A program made the translations under genes and the position numbers. DNA of 64,000 nt, from the NCBI GenBank assembly GCA_902558075.1, contig CACECO010000002.1, positions 1-64,000 on the forward strand. The letters are read 5' to 3'. How positions within the stretch are numbered: position 1 is the first letter of the stretch; every line of letters starts with the position of its first letter. Shown piece by piece: positions 29,525 to 39,421 of the stretch. The DNA comes from an uncultured Litorivicinus sp. GTDB lineage: Bacteria > Pseudomonadota > Gammaproteobacteria > Pseudomonadales > Litorivicinaceae. The notes beneath the pieces are model-generated. The model ran no database searches. It was not told the origin of the DNA and saw only the letters and a list, made by a program, of their open reading frames with translations.

Positions 29525-30628
29525 TCAAACCTCAATTATCGGCTGTCCATCAATCCACACCGATTCGAGGGTTTGGCCCCGAAACGTCACAAAATCGGAC
29601 ATGTTTCCACGGATAATCGCCCCCTGGTTCGTCAAGCCAAGCCACGATGCAGGTCGCGTACTTGTCATTGCTGCGATTTCCGGCCATTCCAATCCAAACT
29701 GACGCAAGGTATTCACAGTGACTTCCGCAGTGGCAGCACTTCCTGCCAGTGTTCCGTCGCTCAAACGCACAACATCATCTTTTTTGAAAACCCGATGCGT
29801 TCCCAACTGATATTCACCATCAGGCATGCCAGCAGCAGAAGTGGAATCGGTCACAGAATACAAGTACGAGATTTGCTGCCTTGCTAAATGAAAACATGGT
29901 TCTGTGACATGAACACCATCGCAAATGACTTCCGAATACCGAGCCGCCAACAGTGCAGCTTGTGAAACCCCAGGACAACGATGATGAACTCCAGTCATTG
30001 CGTTAAAGAGGTGTGTTGCCCCAGCCCCACGTTCGAACAACTCACGAGCGCGATGATAGTCACATCCTGAATGCCCAATCTGCAATCTCACGCCAAACTC
30101 TTTGGCAAGCAAAGGAAGAACGCCGTCTGGGTCTTGTTCTGGCGCAAAGGTCATGACGCGCACGATGCCAGACTCAAACCACGACCGAACCTTATATGGG
30201 TCAACACGACGTGTCAGTGCGGGTTGCGCACCTAGTTTCCCTTCACTCAAATACGGTCCCTCGAGATGAACGCCAAGACAACGAGCTTCAGAGTTATCGC
30301 GGTTGTGCATCACGACTTTTGTCGCCTCGATTACTTGATCAATAGATGTGTCATCGGCGGTAACAGTCGTAGCCAAAAATGCAGTCAGTCCGTATCGAGC
30401 ATGCGTACGAGCAAGCTGGCGGATGCCATCTATTCCGTCCATGACGTCTCCGCCACCTCCACCGTGAATATGGCAGTCAATAATTCCCGGTAGAATAATT
30501 CGATCATCCACCTGCGCTGACTCGGACAGGAATTGAATAGTCGAACCAAATTCAATCGAACCTCTGAGCACTCCATCCGGAGTCACAAGATGACCAGTTA
30601 ACTCAGGCATATGACTCCCAATAGTCAA
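29525..30628 (-). CDS. nagA: N-acetylglucosamine-6-phosphate deacetylase
   Basis: LPGIIDCHIHGGGGGDVMDG; GVHLEGPYLSEGKLGAQ; QIGHSGCDY; ATHLFNAMTGVHHR; DGVHV; SDGTLAGSA. Confidence 0.93.
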   Translation of the reverse strand: MTIGSHMPELTGHLVTPDGVLRGSIEFGSTIQFLSESAQVDDRIILPGIIDCHIHGGGGGDVMDGIDGIRQLARTHARYGLTAFLATTVTADDTSIDQVIEATKVVMHNRDNSEARCLGVHLEGPYLSEGKLGAQPALTRRVDPYKVRSWFESGIVRVMTFAPEQDPDGVLPLLAKEFGVRLQIGHSGCDYHRARELFERGAGATHLFNAMTGVHHRCPGVSQAALLAARYSEVICDGVHVTEPCFHLARQQISYLYSVTDSTSAAGMPDGEYQLGTHRVFKKDDVVRLSDGTLAGSAATAEVTVNTLRQFGLEWPEIAAMTSTRPASWLGLTNQGAIIRGNMSDFVTFRGQTLESVWIDGQPIIEV

Positions 30629-31463
30629 TCGTTAATTGCTGTCGATGTTGATCGATATAGGCAAGACCATCAAGTGCATTGCCCTGCGGCTCGACCACGT
30701 GATAACCCAACGATTGGATTCGAGGCGAATAAACAGCAGATAGACCGCCAACGAGGGCAATGGGAAGATGTTTTGGAAAATCTTGGATCAAATAAATCAA
30801 CGCCATCAGCCCTTCTGAAATGATATCGGCGCTCAAAGAGACTTGGCCCTCGGCTTCCACGATCGTTTTGGCCAATGAGGCAAATTGTCGAGGCTGAGCG
30901 GCATTCGCAAAATCCATCCATTGATTCACAGATTGACCAATAGCCAGTCGATCAATCAAACTCTGGTGTGATTCATCAATCAGACCTCGATCAGCAAGGC
31001 GAACCAGTTCCTGCAGAAAGCGCAACCCAATCCAAGCGCCTCCACCCTGATCGGCCAGCATAAAACCAAAGCCGCCCCGTCGTAAAAGCTGCTGAGATTC
31101 GTCCAACCATGAAAAGGCAACACCCGTCCCGACGGTCAGACAGCCACCAGGCATCCCGCAATGCGCACCAAACAACCCAGAGTCGCGGTCTGAAACCAAC
31201 AACGTCTCAAAGGGAGGATTGAATAAAAATGCTGATCGCTGTTTGGCATACTCTGATCCCGCCAGACCCGCAAGGCATTTCACAGGCATCGGCACGCAAG
31301 CCAGAGTGATTGCCTGCATGATCTGTTCCCAGCAAACATCAGCCCCGAGACCCAGATTTGAGGGGCCAGTCACGACCTCTGATATGACTGTCTGATCTGC
31401 TTGATTGAGAAACCGAGTCCGAGTCTTGGTACCGCCTCCATCAATCAATGCAACAAGCTTCAT
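30603..31463 (-). CDS. BadF/BadG-type N-acetylglucosamine kinase
   Basis: LIDGGGTKTRTRF, LTVGTGVAFSW, GGFGFMLADQGGGAWIGL. Confidence 0.85.
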   Translation of the reverse strand: MKLVALIDGGGTKTRTRFLNQADQTVISEVVTGPSNLGLGADVCWEQIMQAITLACVPMPVKCLAGLAGSEYAKQRSAFLFNPPFETLLVSDRDSGLFGAHCGMPGGCLTVGTGVAFSWLDESQQLLRRGGFGFMLADQGGGAWIGLRFLQELVRLADRGLIDESHQSLIDRLAIGQSVNQWMDFANAAQPRQFASLAKTIVEAEGQVSLSADIISEGLMALIYLIQDFPKHLPIALVGGLSAVYSPRIQSLGYHVVEPQGNALDGLAYIDQHRQQLTIDYWESYA

Positions 31464-32632
31464 ACCGAGCGTCCGTATCCTCGCCGTAATTCCGGAAGCG
31501 CTCGTGTCACCACCGCAGGCGGCGCAATTCCATTAAACTGCGTTGCACTCGCTAAGGTATATGCTCCCATCTCGTGGAAGACAATCACATCGTTCATATT
31601 CAGTGTCGGAAATTCAGGGTAACGACCGAGCTCGTCAATCGAATCACAGGTCGGTCCTGCAAACACGCAAGAACATAACTCATTACTCGAGGTAAAGACG
31701 GACATTCGATACTGCATTCCGTCAAACACCCGACCGGACTGAGCTCCATAGACACCATCATCGAGGTAGAACCACCAAGCGTCACGACGTTTCGCACGGC
31801 CAACGACTTTGCAAACTAAAGCCATTGATGGCGCGGAGATTACACGACCTGGCTCCGCCAGGATTTCAAGATGCTCAGGAACTCGCTTGAGGACCTCACG
31901 AATCGGCTGACAAAAAGCATCGAGATTGACTGAATCACCAATGTAATGCGCCGGGAAACCACCACCAATATCAATTCGAAGAATTTCGGGCAGGCCCTCA
32001 TTTTTGATTTGCTCACACAAATCCAAACAAACCCCAAGGGCGTCTGCGTGCGTATTTGCCGTCGCGGCCTGCGACCCCACGTGAAAGCAAAGGCCGTCAA
32101 CCCGAATCCCAGAATCATTGGCCACATCCAAAATACTCAACGCATCCTGTTGCGGTGCTCCAAACTTGCGACTCAAATCGATCGGAGCATCCGGGGCGAC
32201 AAAGGATAATCGCAACATCACTCGAATCGAGTGCCGATATGGAATCAATTTCCATAACTCATCCACATTATCCACAACAAAGGTGGTGACGCCGGCAGCA
32301 ACCGCTTTTTCGATCTCGGTCTCCGTTTTGATTGGATGGGTATGAATCGTCCGTGATGCATGGATCCCCTCGTTCTCGAGCATCTTGATCTCAGCTACAC
32401 TCGCTACGTCGAAACACCCGCCCTCATTGGCAACGGTTTGTAACAAGCCCGAATAAGGATTCGATTTCACTGCATAATGTAAATTGACTCCCGGAAGTGC
32501 GCTCGACAATTCATTCCACTGCCGACGACAGATTTCGGGGTCAAATACCAACGAGGGTGTTGTCTCAATCAAACCGAGCCAAGTTAATGCAGATTCACGC
32601 GGAAAGACGTTGATCAATACCAAATCCTCCAA
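31460..32632 (-). CDS. Fold-III PLP decarboxylase (ornithine/lysine decarboxylase group)
   Basis: HYAVKSNPYSGLLQTVANEGGCFDVASVAEI; HVGSQA; DIGGGFP; LAEPGR; CVFAGPTCDSIDEL. Confidence 0.88.
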   Translation of the reverse strand: MEDLVLINVFPRESALTWLGLIETTPSLVFDPEICRRQWNELSSALPGVNLHYAVKSNPYSGLLQTVANEGGCFDVASVAEIKMLENEGIHASRTIHTHPIKTETEIEKAVAAGVTTFVVDNVDELWKLIPYRHSIRVMLRLSFVAPDAPIDLSRKFGAPQQDALSILDVANDSGIRVDGLCFHVGSQAATANTHADALGVCLDLCEQIKNEGLPEILRIDIGGGFPAHYIGDSVNLDAFCQPIREVLKRVPEHLEILAEPGRVISAPSMALVCKVVGRAKRRDAWWFYLDDGVYGAQSGRVFDGMQYRMSVFTSSNELCSCVFAGPTCDSIDELGRYPEFPTLNMNDVIVFHEMGAYTLASATQFNGIAPPAVVTRALPELRRGYGRSV

Positions 32633-32683
32633 TCGGTCTAGGGATGCGGCATCATAGAGAAATTAAGTGAAATTTCAAGGAGA

Positions 32684-34576
32684 TTAAGCAATATCCGCCA
32701 TATGTCCACTCGCTTCAAGCCATTGCTTCCGATCTGATGCTCGCTTCTTACCCAGTAACTTATCCATCACTTCATCTGTCCCGGTTGATGCATCCGAGTC
32801 GTCAAGGACCAACTGCACCAGTCGCCTTGTATCAGGATCCATGGTTGTCACGCGTAACTGGCCTGGGTTCATCTCACCCAATCCCTTGAAGCGGGTTACA
32901 CTAATTTTTCCATTCCGTTTTTCTGCACTCAAGCGATCCAAAACACCTTGCCTCTCGGCATCGTCGAGCGCATAAAACACCTCTTTACCCACATCGATCC
33001 GGTATAGTGGAGGCATCGCAACAAAGACATGGCCCTGCTCAACAAGCGGCCTGAAGTGCTTCACGAATAACGCACAAAGAAGCGTCGCGATATGAAGCCC
33101 ATCACTATCAGCATCAGCCAAAATGCACACTTTGCCGTACCGAAGACCAGTTAGATCTGAAGAGCTCGGGTCGACACCAAGCGCGACCGTGATGTCATGG
33201 ACTTCCTGCGAAGCCAAGATCTCATCTGACTCGACTTCCCAGGTATTTAAGATCTTTCCACGAAGCGGCATTACTGCTTGGAATTCACGATCACGTGCTT
33301 GCTTCGCCGAACCACCGGCAGAATCACCCTCCACCAGGAACAATTCGCCGGCAAGTGCATCACCACCGGCACAGTCTGCAAGCTTGCCTGGAAGCGCTGG
33401 TCCTTGCGTGACTTTCTTGCGCGCGACCTGCTTCCTTGATTTCAGGCGGCGCTGTGCTGCTGTAATGGCAATTTCGGCCAATTGATCGCCAATCGCGGTA
33501 TTGGAATTCAGATACAAGCTGAAGGCATCACGGACAACACCACTGACAAATACCGCACACTCGCGCGAACTCAATCGCTCTTTCGTCTGCCCGGAAAATT
33601 GCGGATCCTCAAGTTTGACGCTCAACACATAAGCACATCGTTCCCATAAATCATCGGGGGACAGTTTCAGCCCGCGCGGAATCAGATTTCGGAACTCACA
33701 GAATTCGCGTAGCGCGTCCATCAATCCTGTCCTCAAGCCATTCACGTGCGTGCCACCTTGAGCGGTCGGAATCAGATTGACGTATGACTCTGTGACTAAC
33801 TCACCGTCCTCTGGCAACCAAGTCAATGCCCACTCCACCGTTTCATGCTCTGCAGAAAATACACCTGTGTACGGAGCCTCTGGCACCGCCAAAGATTCGC
33901 CGATCTCCGACTGCAGATAATCAGTCAGGCCGTTCTCAAAGCACCAACTTTCCAACTCACCAGTTTTTTCCTCTCTCAAACAAATCGTCAGGCCTGAACA
34001 CAAAACGGCTTTTGCTCGTAACAAATGACGCAAACGCACCACAGAAATATTCGCCGAATCGAAATATTGTGGGTCGGGTTTGAAACGCACGGTCGTACCC
34101 ACATCTTTCTTCAAACATAAACCGACTTCACTTAAATCACGAACTTTGTCACCGTTCGCAAATCCGATGTCATATCGCTTCCCATCGCGCCGAACTTCAA
34201 CATCAAGTGCTGTCGACAGCGCATTCACCACGCTTACGCCTACACCATGCAAACCACCAGAGAATTGGTAAGTCTTGTTAGAGAACTTACCTCCGGCATG
34301 AAGCTTTGTGAGAATCAGCTCAACACCGGGAATGCCTTCTTCGGGGTGTAAGTCAACAGGCATTCCTCGCCCGTTATCGCCCACAGATACAGACCCATCA
34401 GACCAAAGCACAACATCGATGCGATTTGCGTGGCCAGCAAGCGCCTCATCGACCGAGTTATCGATTACTTCTTGTGCCAAATGATTTGGACGGGTTGTGT
34501 CTGTGTACATACCTGGGCGGCGTTTGACGGGATCTAGTCCTGAAAGGACTTCAATATCCTGTGCCTGATAGCTCAT
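32684..34576 (-). CDS. parE: DNA topoisomerase IV subunit B
   Basis: GLDPVKRRPGMYTDTTRPNHLAQEVIDNSVDEA; LFLVEGDSAGGSAKQARDREFQAVMPLRGKILNTWE; RFKGLGEMNPGQL. Confidence 0.95.
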   Translation of the reverse strand: MSYQAQDIEVLSGLDPVKRRPGMYTDTTRPNHLAQEVIDNSVDEALAGHANRIDVVLWSDGSVSVGDNGRGMPVDLHPEEGIPGVELILTKLHAGGKFSNKTYQFSGGLHGVGVSVVNALSTALDVEVRRDGKRYDIGFANGDKVRDLSEVGLCLKKDVGTTVRFKPDPQYFDSANISVVRLRHLLRAKAVLCSGLTICLREEKTGELESWCFENGLTDYLQSEIGESLAVPEAPYTGVFSAEHETVEWALTWLPEDGELVTESYVNLIPTAQGGTHVNGLRTGLMDALREFCEFRNLIPRGLKLSPDDLWERCAYVLSVKLEDPQFSGQTKERLSSRECAVFVSGVVRDAFSLYLNSNTAIGDQLAEIAITAAQRRLKSRKQVARKKVTQGPALPGKLADCAGGDALAGELFLVEGDSAGGSAKQARDREFQAVMPLRGKILNTWEVESDEILASQEVHDITVALGVDPSSSDLTGLRYGKVCILADADSDGLHIATLLCALFVKHFRPLVEQGHVFVAMPPLYRIDVGKEVFYALDDAERQGVLDRLSAEKRNGKISVTRFKGLGEMNPGQLRVTTMDPDTRRLVQLVLDDSDASTGTDEVMDKLLGKKRASDRKQWLEASGHMADIA

Positions 34577-35033
34577 TCGTGTTGATTCCGTATGCTGATA
34601 GATCGGCGAGACCGTGATGTAAACAATAGGAGAGCCATTCGCTTAAAAACTGATCCAATTGCTCTCGCTCATTCGGTTGGACCATGGAAGGATTTGGATA
34701 GGGGTATGCGCCTTGAATAAAGTCCGACGAGCTCTCGTCTGTCACTTCAGCCAATTGTATATCGTGATAAAGCCGGACTGTAAATGCGGGCAAAGGAACC
34801 CAAGTACATCCTGCACGCAATAAACTGCACTGACTTTCACACAATCCCGTATAGGGCCCAAGATCGGTAAAACGCATCCTCACAAGACAGTCTTGGCCAC
34901 CAAAAGGTAATACAAACTGGAGAGTGTCGTCCGGACCAAACCGACGCGCAAGGCGCAACAGCAAACTGTAATTCAATCCACAGCTTGCATGATGCTTCCT
35001 CAAATTCGGTACGTGGCGAGCCTTCTGAGACAA
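34551..35033 (-). CDS. DUF1249 family protein
   Basis: NLRKHHASCGLNYSLLLRLAR ... DCLVRMRFTDLGPYTG ... ARLYHD-type motif; next to nudF and parE. Confidence 0.8.
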   Translation of the reverse strand: MSQKARHVPNLRKHHASCGLNYSLLLRLARRFGPDDTLQFVLPFGGQDCLVRMRFTDLGPYTGLCESQCSLLRAGCTWVPLPAFTVRLYHDIQLAEVTDESSSDFIQGAYPYPNPSMVQPNEREQLDQFLSEWLSYCLHHGLADLSAYGINTNELSGTGY

Positions 35034-35034
35034 G

Positions 35035-35664
35035 TCACTCTCCTTCCAGTAAATGCGAATAGTTTATTTTGAGCCACTGTAATCCGATGATTGCGGCTCC
35101 GTTGTTTATCTTTCCAGTCTGCAATGCTTCCAGGGCTGACGCAATGGAAATCACATGGACTTTTAGATCTTCGTACTCTCCAGCTTGACCTCGATAACGA
35201 GAGATTCCCGAAGCATCGCAGGACGAAAAAAATAAATGAATCAACTCATTGGAGCCGCCAGGACTGGGATAATAGGTAAACACGAGTTCGGGATCTTTGA
35301 GAAGCGTGAGTCCAGTCTCTTCTCGCACTTCCCGATGACAAGTTTGTAGTGGAGATTCGTTGTCATCACAAATTCCCGCCACCCATTCAAGCATCCAAGG
35401 ACTGTCGTCCAAATCTGACATGGCAGCGCCAATCCGAAACTGCTCCACCATCACGAGCGCTTTGCGCGCTAAATCACACAAAATCACAACAACGGCAGGT
35501 GTTCTAATTAATAGCTCTCGATGCAACGGCCCGACCGATTCAGATTGGTATCCGCGATGCGTCAGCGTCAGTTTGTCTAGTTGAAAAAAGCCATCAGCTA
35601 AACGAGTGGTCGCTTGAAGGTACCAATCATTTGCTCCGAATTGCGACTTCGGCCACTCAGCCAT
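35035..35664 (-). CDS. nudF: ADP-ribose pyrophosphatase (Nudix)
   Basis: MLEWVAGICDDNESPLQTCHREVREETGL Nudix box; YYPSPGGSNELIHLFF. Confidence 0.9.
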   Translation of the reverse strand: MAEWPKSQFGANDWYLQATTRLADGFFQLDKLTLTHRGYQSESVGPLHRELLIRTPAVVVILCDLARKALVMVEQFRIGAAMSDLDDSPWMLEWVAGICDDNESPLQTCHREVREETGLTLLKDPELVFTYYPSPGGSNELIHLFFSSCDASGISRYRGQAGEYEDLKVHVISIASALEALQTGKINNGAAIIGLQWLKINYSHLLEGE

Positions 35665-36463
35665 TGTTCCCCCAGAGCGCCCAAAAATGGTTCACAGGTC
35701 CACGTCCTTCACCAACATTTAATTGATCAGCAGCGGCGATCGCGCCGCTGATGTAATCCTTCGCTTTAGCTACGGCAACATCAACCGGATCCCCCTGCCC
35801 CAAATACGATGCTAAGGCACTCGAGAGGGTACAACCAGTTCCATGAGTGTTTGTTGTTGCGACTCTCGCAGTATCAAACCACTGTGCTTCGCTCTCAGAC
35901 ATAAGCAAATCTGGAGATTCTTTCGTTGAAAGATGGCCACCTTTCAACAATACCGCTTGTGGGCCAAGTGCAAGAAGAGCTCGAGCTTGGGCCAGCATGG
36001 TATCGCGATCAGATGCTTCCATGACGTCGAGCAGATCGGCGGCCTCAGGTAGATTCGGTGTAATCACACTCGCCTGGGGAATCAGAACATCACGTAAGGC
36101 CGAAATCGCATCCGCTTGCAATAAACGATCGCCACTCTTCGCGACCATCACGGGATCAACAACCACAGGGCATGACTGGGTTTCTAGAAATTCAGCAGCC
36201 GCCTCTATCATCTCGAGAGTTCCAAGCATGCCTACCTTCACTGCATCAAACCGAATATCGCGCGCAACCGTTCGCATTTGCTGCTTCAAAAAATCGATGG
36301 CAACGGGGTAAATTGCGTCAACACCGACAGTATTCTGAGCTGTGAGCGCTGTAATCACGCTAAGACCGTATGCGCCTGTGGCTGAAATTGCTTTCAGGTC
36401 TGCCTGAATCCCTGCTCCGCCACCTGAGTCCGAGCCAGCAATGGTTAAGATATTTGCGTACAT
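35657..36463 (-). CDS. thiD: Hydroxymethylpyrimidine/phosphomethylpyrimidine kinase
   Basis: ILTIAGSDSGGGAGIQADLKAISATGAYGLSVITALTAQNT; VVDPVMVAKSGDRLL; HGTGCTLSSALASYL. Confidence 0.95.
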   Translation of the reverse strand: MYANILTIAGSDSGGGAGIQADLKAISATGAYGLSVITALTAQNTVGVDAIYPVAIDFLKQQMRTVARDIRFDAVKVGMLGTLEMIEAAAEFLETQSCPVVVDPVMVAKSGDRLLQADAISALRDVLIPQASVITPNLPEAADLLDVMEASDRDTMLAQARALLALGPQAVLLKGGHLSTKESPDLLMSESEAQWFDTARVATTNTHGTGCTLSSALASYLGQGDPVDVAVAKAKDYISGAIAAADQLNVGEGRGPVNHFWALWGNNG

Positions 36464-36526
36464 TTTCCATCCTAAGTTTCCAAACAGTTTAGCCGGTTTC
36501 TGGCCAAATCCGGGTATACTGCACCT

Positions 36527-36643
36527 ATGAAAAAATTACTGACCATTCTTATTATTAGTGTAAACCTGTTCCTTGGAGCTTGCGGGCAAACTGGGCCGCT
36601 ATTTCTGCCCGATCAACCCGATAAGACAGTCGACGGCCGCTAG
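36527..36643 (+). CDS. Small LptM/YifL-like lipoprotein (38 aa; not in ORF track)
   Basis: MKKLLTILIISVNLFLGACGQTGPLFLPDQPDKTVDGR*; lipobox LGAC then GQTGPLFLP, directly upstream of lysA. Confidence 0.85.
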   Translation: MKKLLTILIISVNLFLGACGQTGPLFLPDQPDKTVDGR

Positions 36644-36645
36644 TC

Positions 36646-37902
36646 ATGGACCATTTTCAGTACCGTGACGGCGCTTTATTTGCCGAAGATGTCGCTGTTT
36701 CCAAGATTGCCTCTCAATTTGGAACACCGTGTTTCATTTATTCCAAAGCAACGCTAATCAGACACCTCCATGCCTATGCTGGTTCATTGGCTGATATTTC
36801 GCATTTAATTTGTTATGGCATGAAAGCGAATTCCAACCTTGCGGTCCTGCAAATATTGGCAAAAGAGGGCGCAGGTTTCGACATCGTCTCCATTGGAGAA
36901 CTTGAACGTGTTATCAAAGCCGGCGGCGATCCTGCCAAAGTTGTGTTCTCAGGTGTTGGAAAGCAAGACTTCGAACTCCGACGCGCCCTCGAAGTTGGAA
37001 TTCACTGCTTTAACGTCGAGTCACTTGCGGAGCTGGAGCATCTGAACGCGATCGCAATGAAGATGGGGAAAGTTGCACCCGTATCACTTCGCATCAATCC
37101 TGATGTCGACCCAAAAACCCACCCCTATATTTCAACAGGATTGAAGGCCAATAAATTCGGCATCGCACACGAGAATGCGATCGCAGCATATCGTCTCACC
37201 AGGGAATTACCCGGATTAAGTCCTGTTGGAATCGATTGTCACATCGGTAGCCAGCTCACCGACGTGTCACCGCTAATTGAGTCACTGGATAAATTGTTGA
37301 GTCTCATTGACCAACTCGCCGATATCGGAATTCAGTTAAAACACATCGATCTCGGCGGCGGGCTCGGCGTAACTTACGACCAAGAAACACCACCGCACCC
37401 TTCTGAATATTTGGCATTAGTCAAAAAGCGGTTGGCTGGGCGTGATCTCATCTTGGTCCTTGAGCCTGGACGTTCAATTGCAGCCAATGCAGGAATATTC
37501 GTCACCAAAACGATTTTGACAAAAACGAATCAGGACCAACATTTTGCGATCGTAGATGGCGCGATGAACGATCTCATCAGACCAAGCCTCTACGGTGCTT
37601 GGCAGAACATCATTCCCGTTGATACCACTGAAAAACCCTATCAAATCGAGGCCAGTTTTGACATCGTTGGGCCAGTATGTGAATCCGGGGATTTTTTGGG
37701 TAAAGCGCGACGATTAAAAATACAAGAGGGTGATCTACTCGCAGTCAGGTCCGCTGGCGCATATGGCTTTGTGATGGGATCTAATTACAACACTCGCGGG
37801 AGGGCGCCAGAGATCTTGGTCGATAAAGACCAAGTTCATCTCATCCGTGAGCGAGAGACGATTGATAGTCTCTGGGCGCTTGAACATACGGTGAATGACT
37901 AA
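36646..37902 (+). CDS. lysA: Diaminopimelate decarboxylase
   Basis: YGMKANSNLAVLQILAKEGAGFDIVSIGELERV; HIGSQL; LDLGGGLGV-type; LEPGRSI; CESGDFL. Confidence 0.95.
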   Translation: MDHFQYRDGALFAEDVAVSKIASQFGTPCFIYSKATLIRHLHAYAGSLADISHLICYGMKANSNLAVLQILAKEGAGFDIVSIGELERVIKAGGDPAKVVFSGVGKQDFELRRALEVGIHCFNVESLAELEHLNAIAMKMGKVAPVSLRINPDVDPKTHPYISTGLKANKFGIAHENAIAAYRLTRELPGLSPVGIDCHIGSQLTDVSPLIESLDKLLSLIDQLADIGIQLKHIDLGGGLGVTYDQETPPHPSEYLALVKKRLAGRDLILVLEPGRSIAANAGIFVTKTILTKTNQDQHFAIVDGAMNDLIRPSLYGAWQNIIPVDTTEKPYQIEASFDIVGPVCESGDFLGKARRLKIQEGDLLAVRSAGAYGFVMGSNYNTRGRAPEILVDKDQVHLIRERETIDSLWALEHTVND

Positions 37903-38741
37903 TGCGCGTTCACTTCACGAAAATGCACGGCCTGAGTAATGACTTCGTCGTCATTGATGCAGTGAGTCAGCACGTCAGCTTACGATCGAGCCAGATCCAA
38001 AAGTTGGCTGATCGCAATACAGGCATCGGCTTTGATCAACTGTTATTAATTGAGCCACCATCGAGGCCTGACGCGGATTTTGACTATCGCATCTTTAATT
38101 CAGACGGCAGCGAAGTGGAGCATTGTGGCAATGGTGCGCGCTGTTTTGCTAAATTCGTTACTGATCGAGAATTGACAACCAAATCTGTCATCACCGTGAA
38201 TACGTCACGCGGCTTAATCGAGCTGGCACTAACAGAGACAGGTCTTATCCGCGTCAACATGGGGCAACCAGCGCTCGATCCGGAAACACTCCCATACCAA
38301 GGGCCTCCAGAGCCCGATCAGATACACTCAGTTGTGCTTGAGACACCCAGTGGATCGCGATCCTTTGGACTGATTAGTATGGGCAATCCTCACGCCGTGA
38401 CCGTGGTCGATTCTGTTGACGCGACCGCTGTCGCTGATATTGGTCAAGCAATTCAAAACTTGCCGCAATTTCCAGATTCAGTGAATGTTGGATTCATGGA
38501 AATCATATCCACTAAGGAAATCCGACTGCGCGTTTTGGAGCGAGGCGTCGGCGAGACACTGGCCTGTGGAACGGGTGCCTGTGCTGCGATGACCTACGGC
38601 CGCCTACTTGGACAACTCGATCACGATGTGATTGTTGCAACTCGAGGCGGAAACCTGCAGATTGAGTGGCAGGGAGTGGGGTACGACTTGATGATGACCG
38701 GTCCTGCCGAATCTGTTTTTGAAGGAGAGTTTCGCCTGTGA
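37902..38741 (+). CDS. dapF: Diaminopimelate epimerase
   Basis: FTKMHGLSNDFVVID; NSDGSEVEHCGNGARC; MGNPHAV; RGVGETLACGTGACA. Confidence 0.96.
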   Translation: MRVHFTKMHGLSNDFVVIDAVSQHVSLRSSQIQKLADRNTGIGFDQLLLIEPPSRPDADFDYRIFNSDGSEVEHCGNGARCFAKFVTDRELTTKSVITVNTSRGLIELALTETGLIRVNMGQPALDPETLPYQGPPEPDQIHSVVLETPSGSRSFGLISMGNPHAVTVVDSVDATAVADIGQAIQNLPQFPDSVNVGFMEIISTKEIRLRVLERGVGETLACGTGACAAMTYGRLLGQLDHDVIVATRGGNLQIEWQGVGYDLMMTGPAESVFEGEFRL

Positions 38742-39418
38742 CAATCACAGCTGATCAGATCGCCGAATATCTACAGGATCATTTAGATTTCTTTGAAAAA
38801 CACCCAGAGCTTGTTAGAGAACTCAAACTCCCCTCAGAATCCGGCGATGCAATCTCTTTGGTTGAATTTCAATTGCGGAAAATGCGCGACTATATCCGCC
38901 AGCTCGAAAAAGAAAATGATCATATGATCGAGACTGCACGAATTAACAGTGTGTTATTTGAAAAAACTCGGTCGCTTGTTTTATCGCTACTAGATGCGCG
39001 AGATCTGGCTGATCTGGCAATTGTGCTTGATGAAAAGCTTGCAAACGGATTCGACATCCCAGTGGTGCGGCTTCTATTATCTGATCAATTCAACATAGTC
39101 GACGGATTGTCTCTGATTCGACCTGTTAAAGCAGAGTCACTCAAAGAGGGCGGCAAACTTGCACAAACCGTGTCTGATAAAGCACCGTCAATCGGACGCC
39201 TACCAACAGATCGTCGATCAGCATTATTTGGGAAGGACGCTGACACGATAGAAAGTTCCGCGACGCTTGCACTGGTTCGAGGCCACACGTATGGTTTACT
39301 TGCTCTCGGCCATCCAGATCCCGCTCATTTCCAATCCAATCAAGACACGCTTTTCCTCGATCACATCGGTGAAGCGCTTGCGTTGATCCTTCCTCGGCTT
39401 CTCGATAAGGCTAAATGA
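38738..39418 (+). CDS. DUF484 family protein
   Basis: YLQDHLDFFEKHPELVRELKLP...AISLVEFQLRKMRDYIRQLEKE; dapF-xerC context. Confidence 0.92.
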   Translation: MTITADQIAEYLQDHLDFFEKHPELVRELKLPSESGDAISLVEFQLRKMRDYIRQLEKENDHMIETARINSVLFEKTRSLVLSLLDARDLADLAIVLDEKLANGFDIPVVRLLLSDQFNIVDGLSLIRPVKAESLKEGGKLAQTVSDKAPSIGRLPTDRRSALFGKDADTIESSATLALVRGHTYGLLALGHPDPAHFQSNQDTLFLDHIGEALALILPRLLDKAK

Positions 39419-39421
39419 TTC

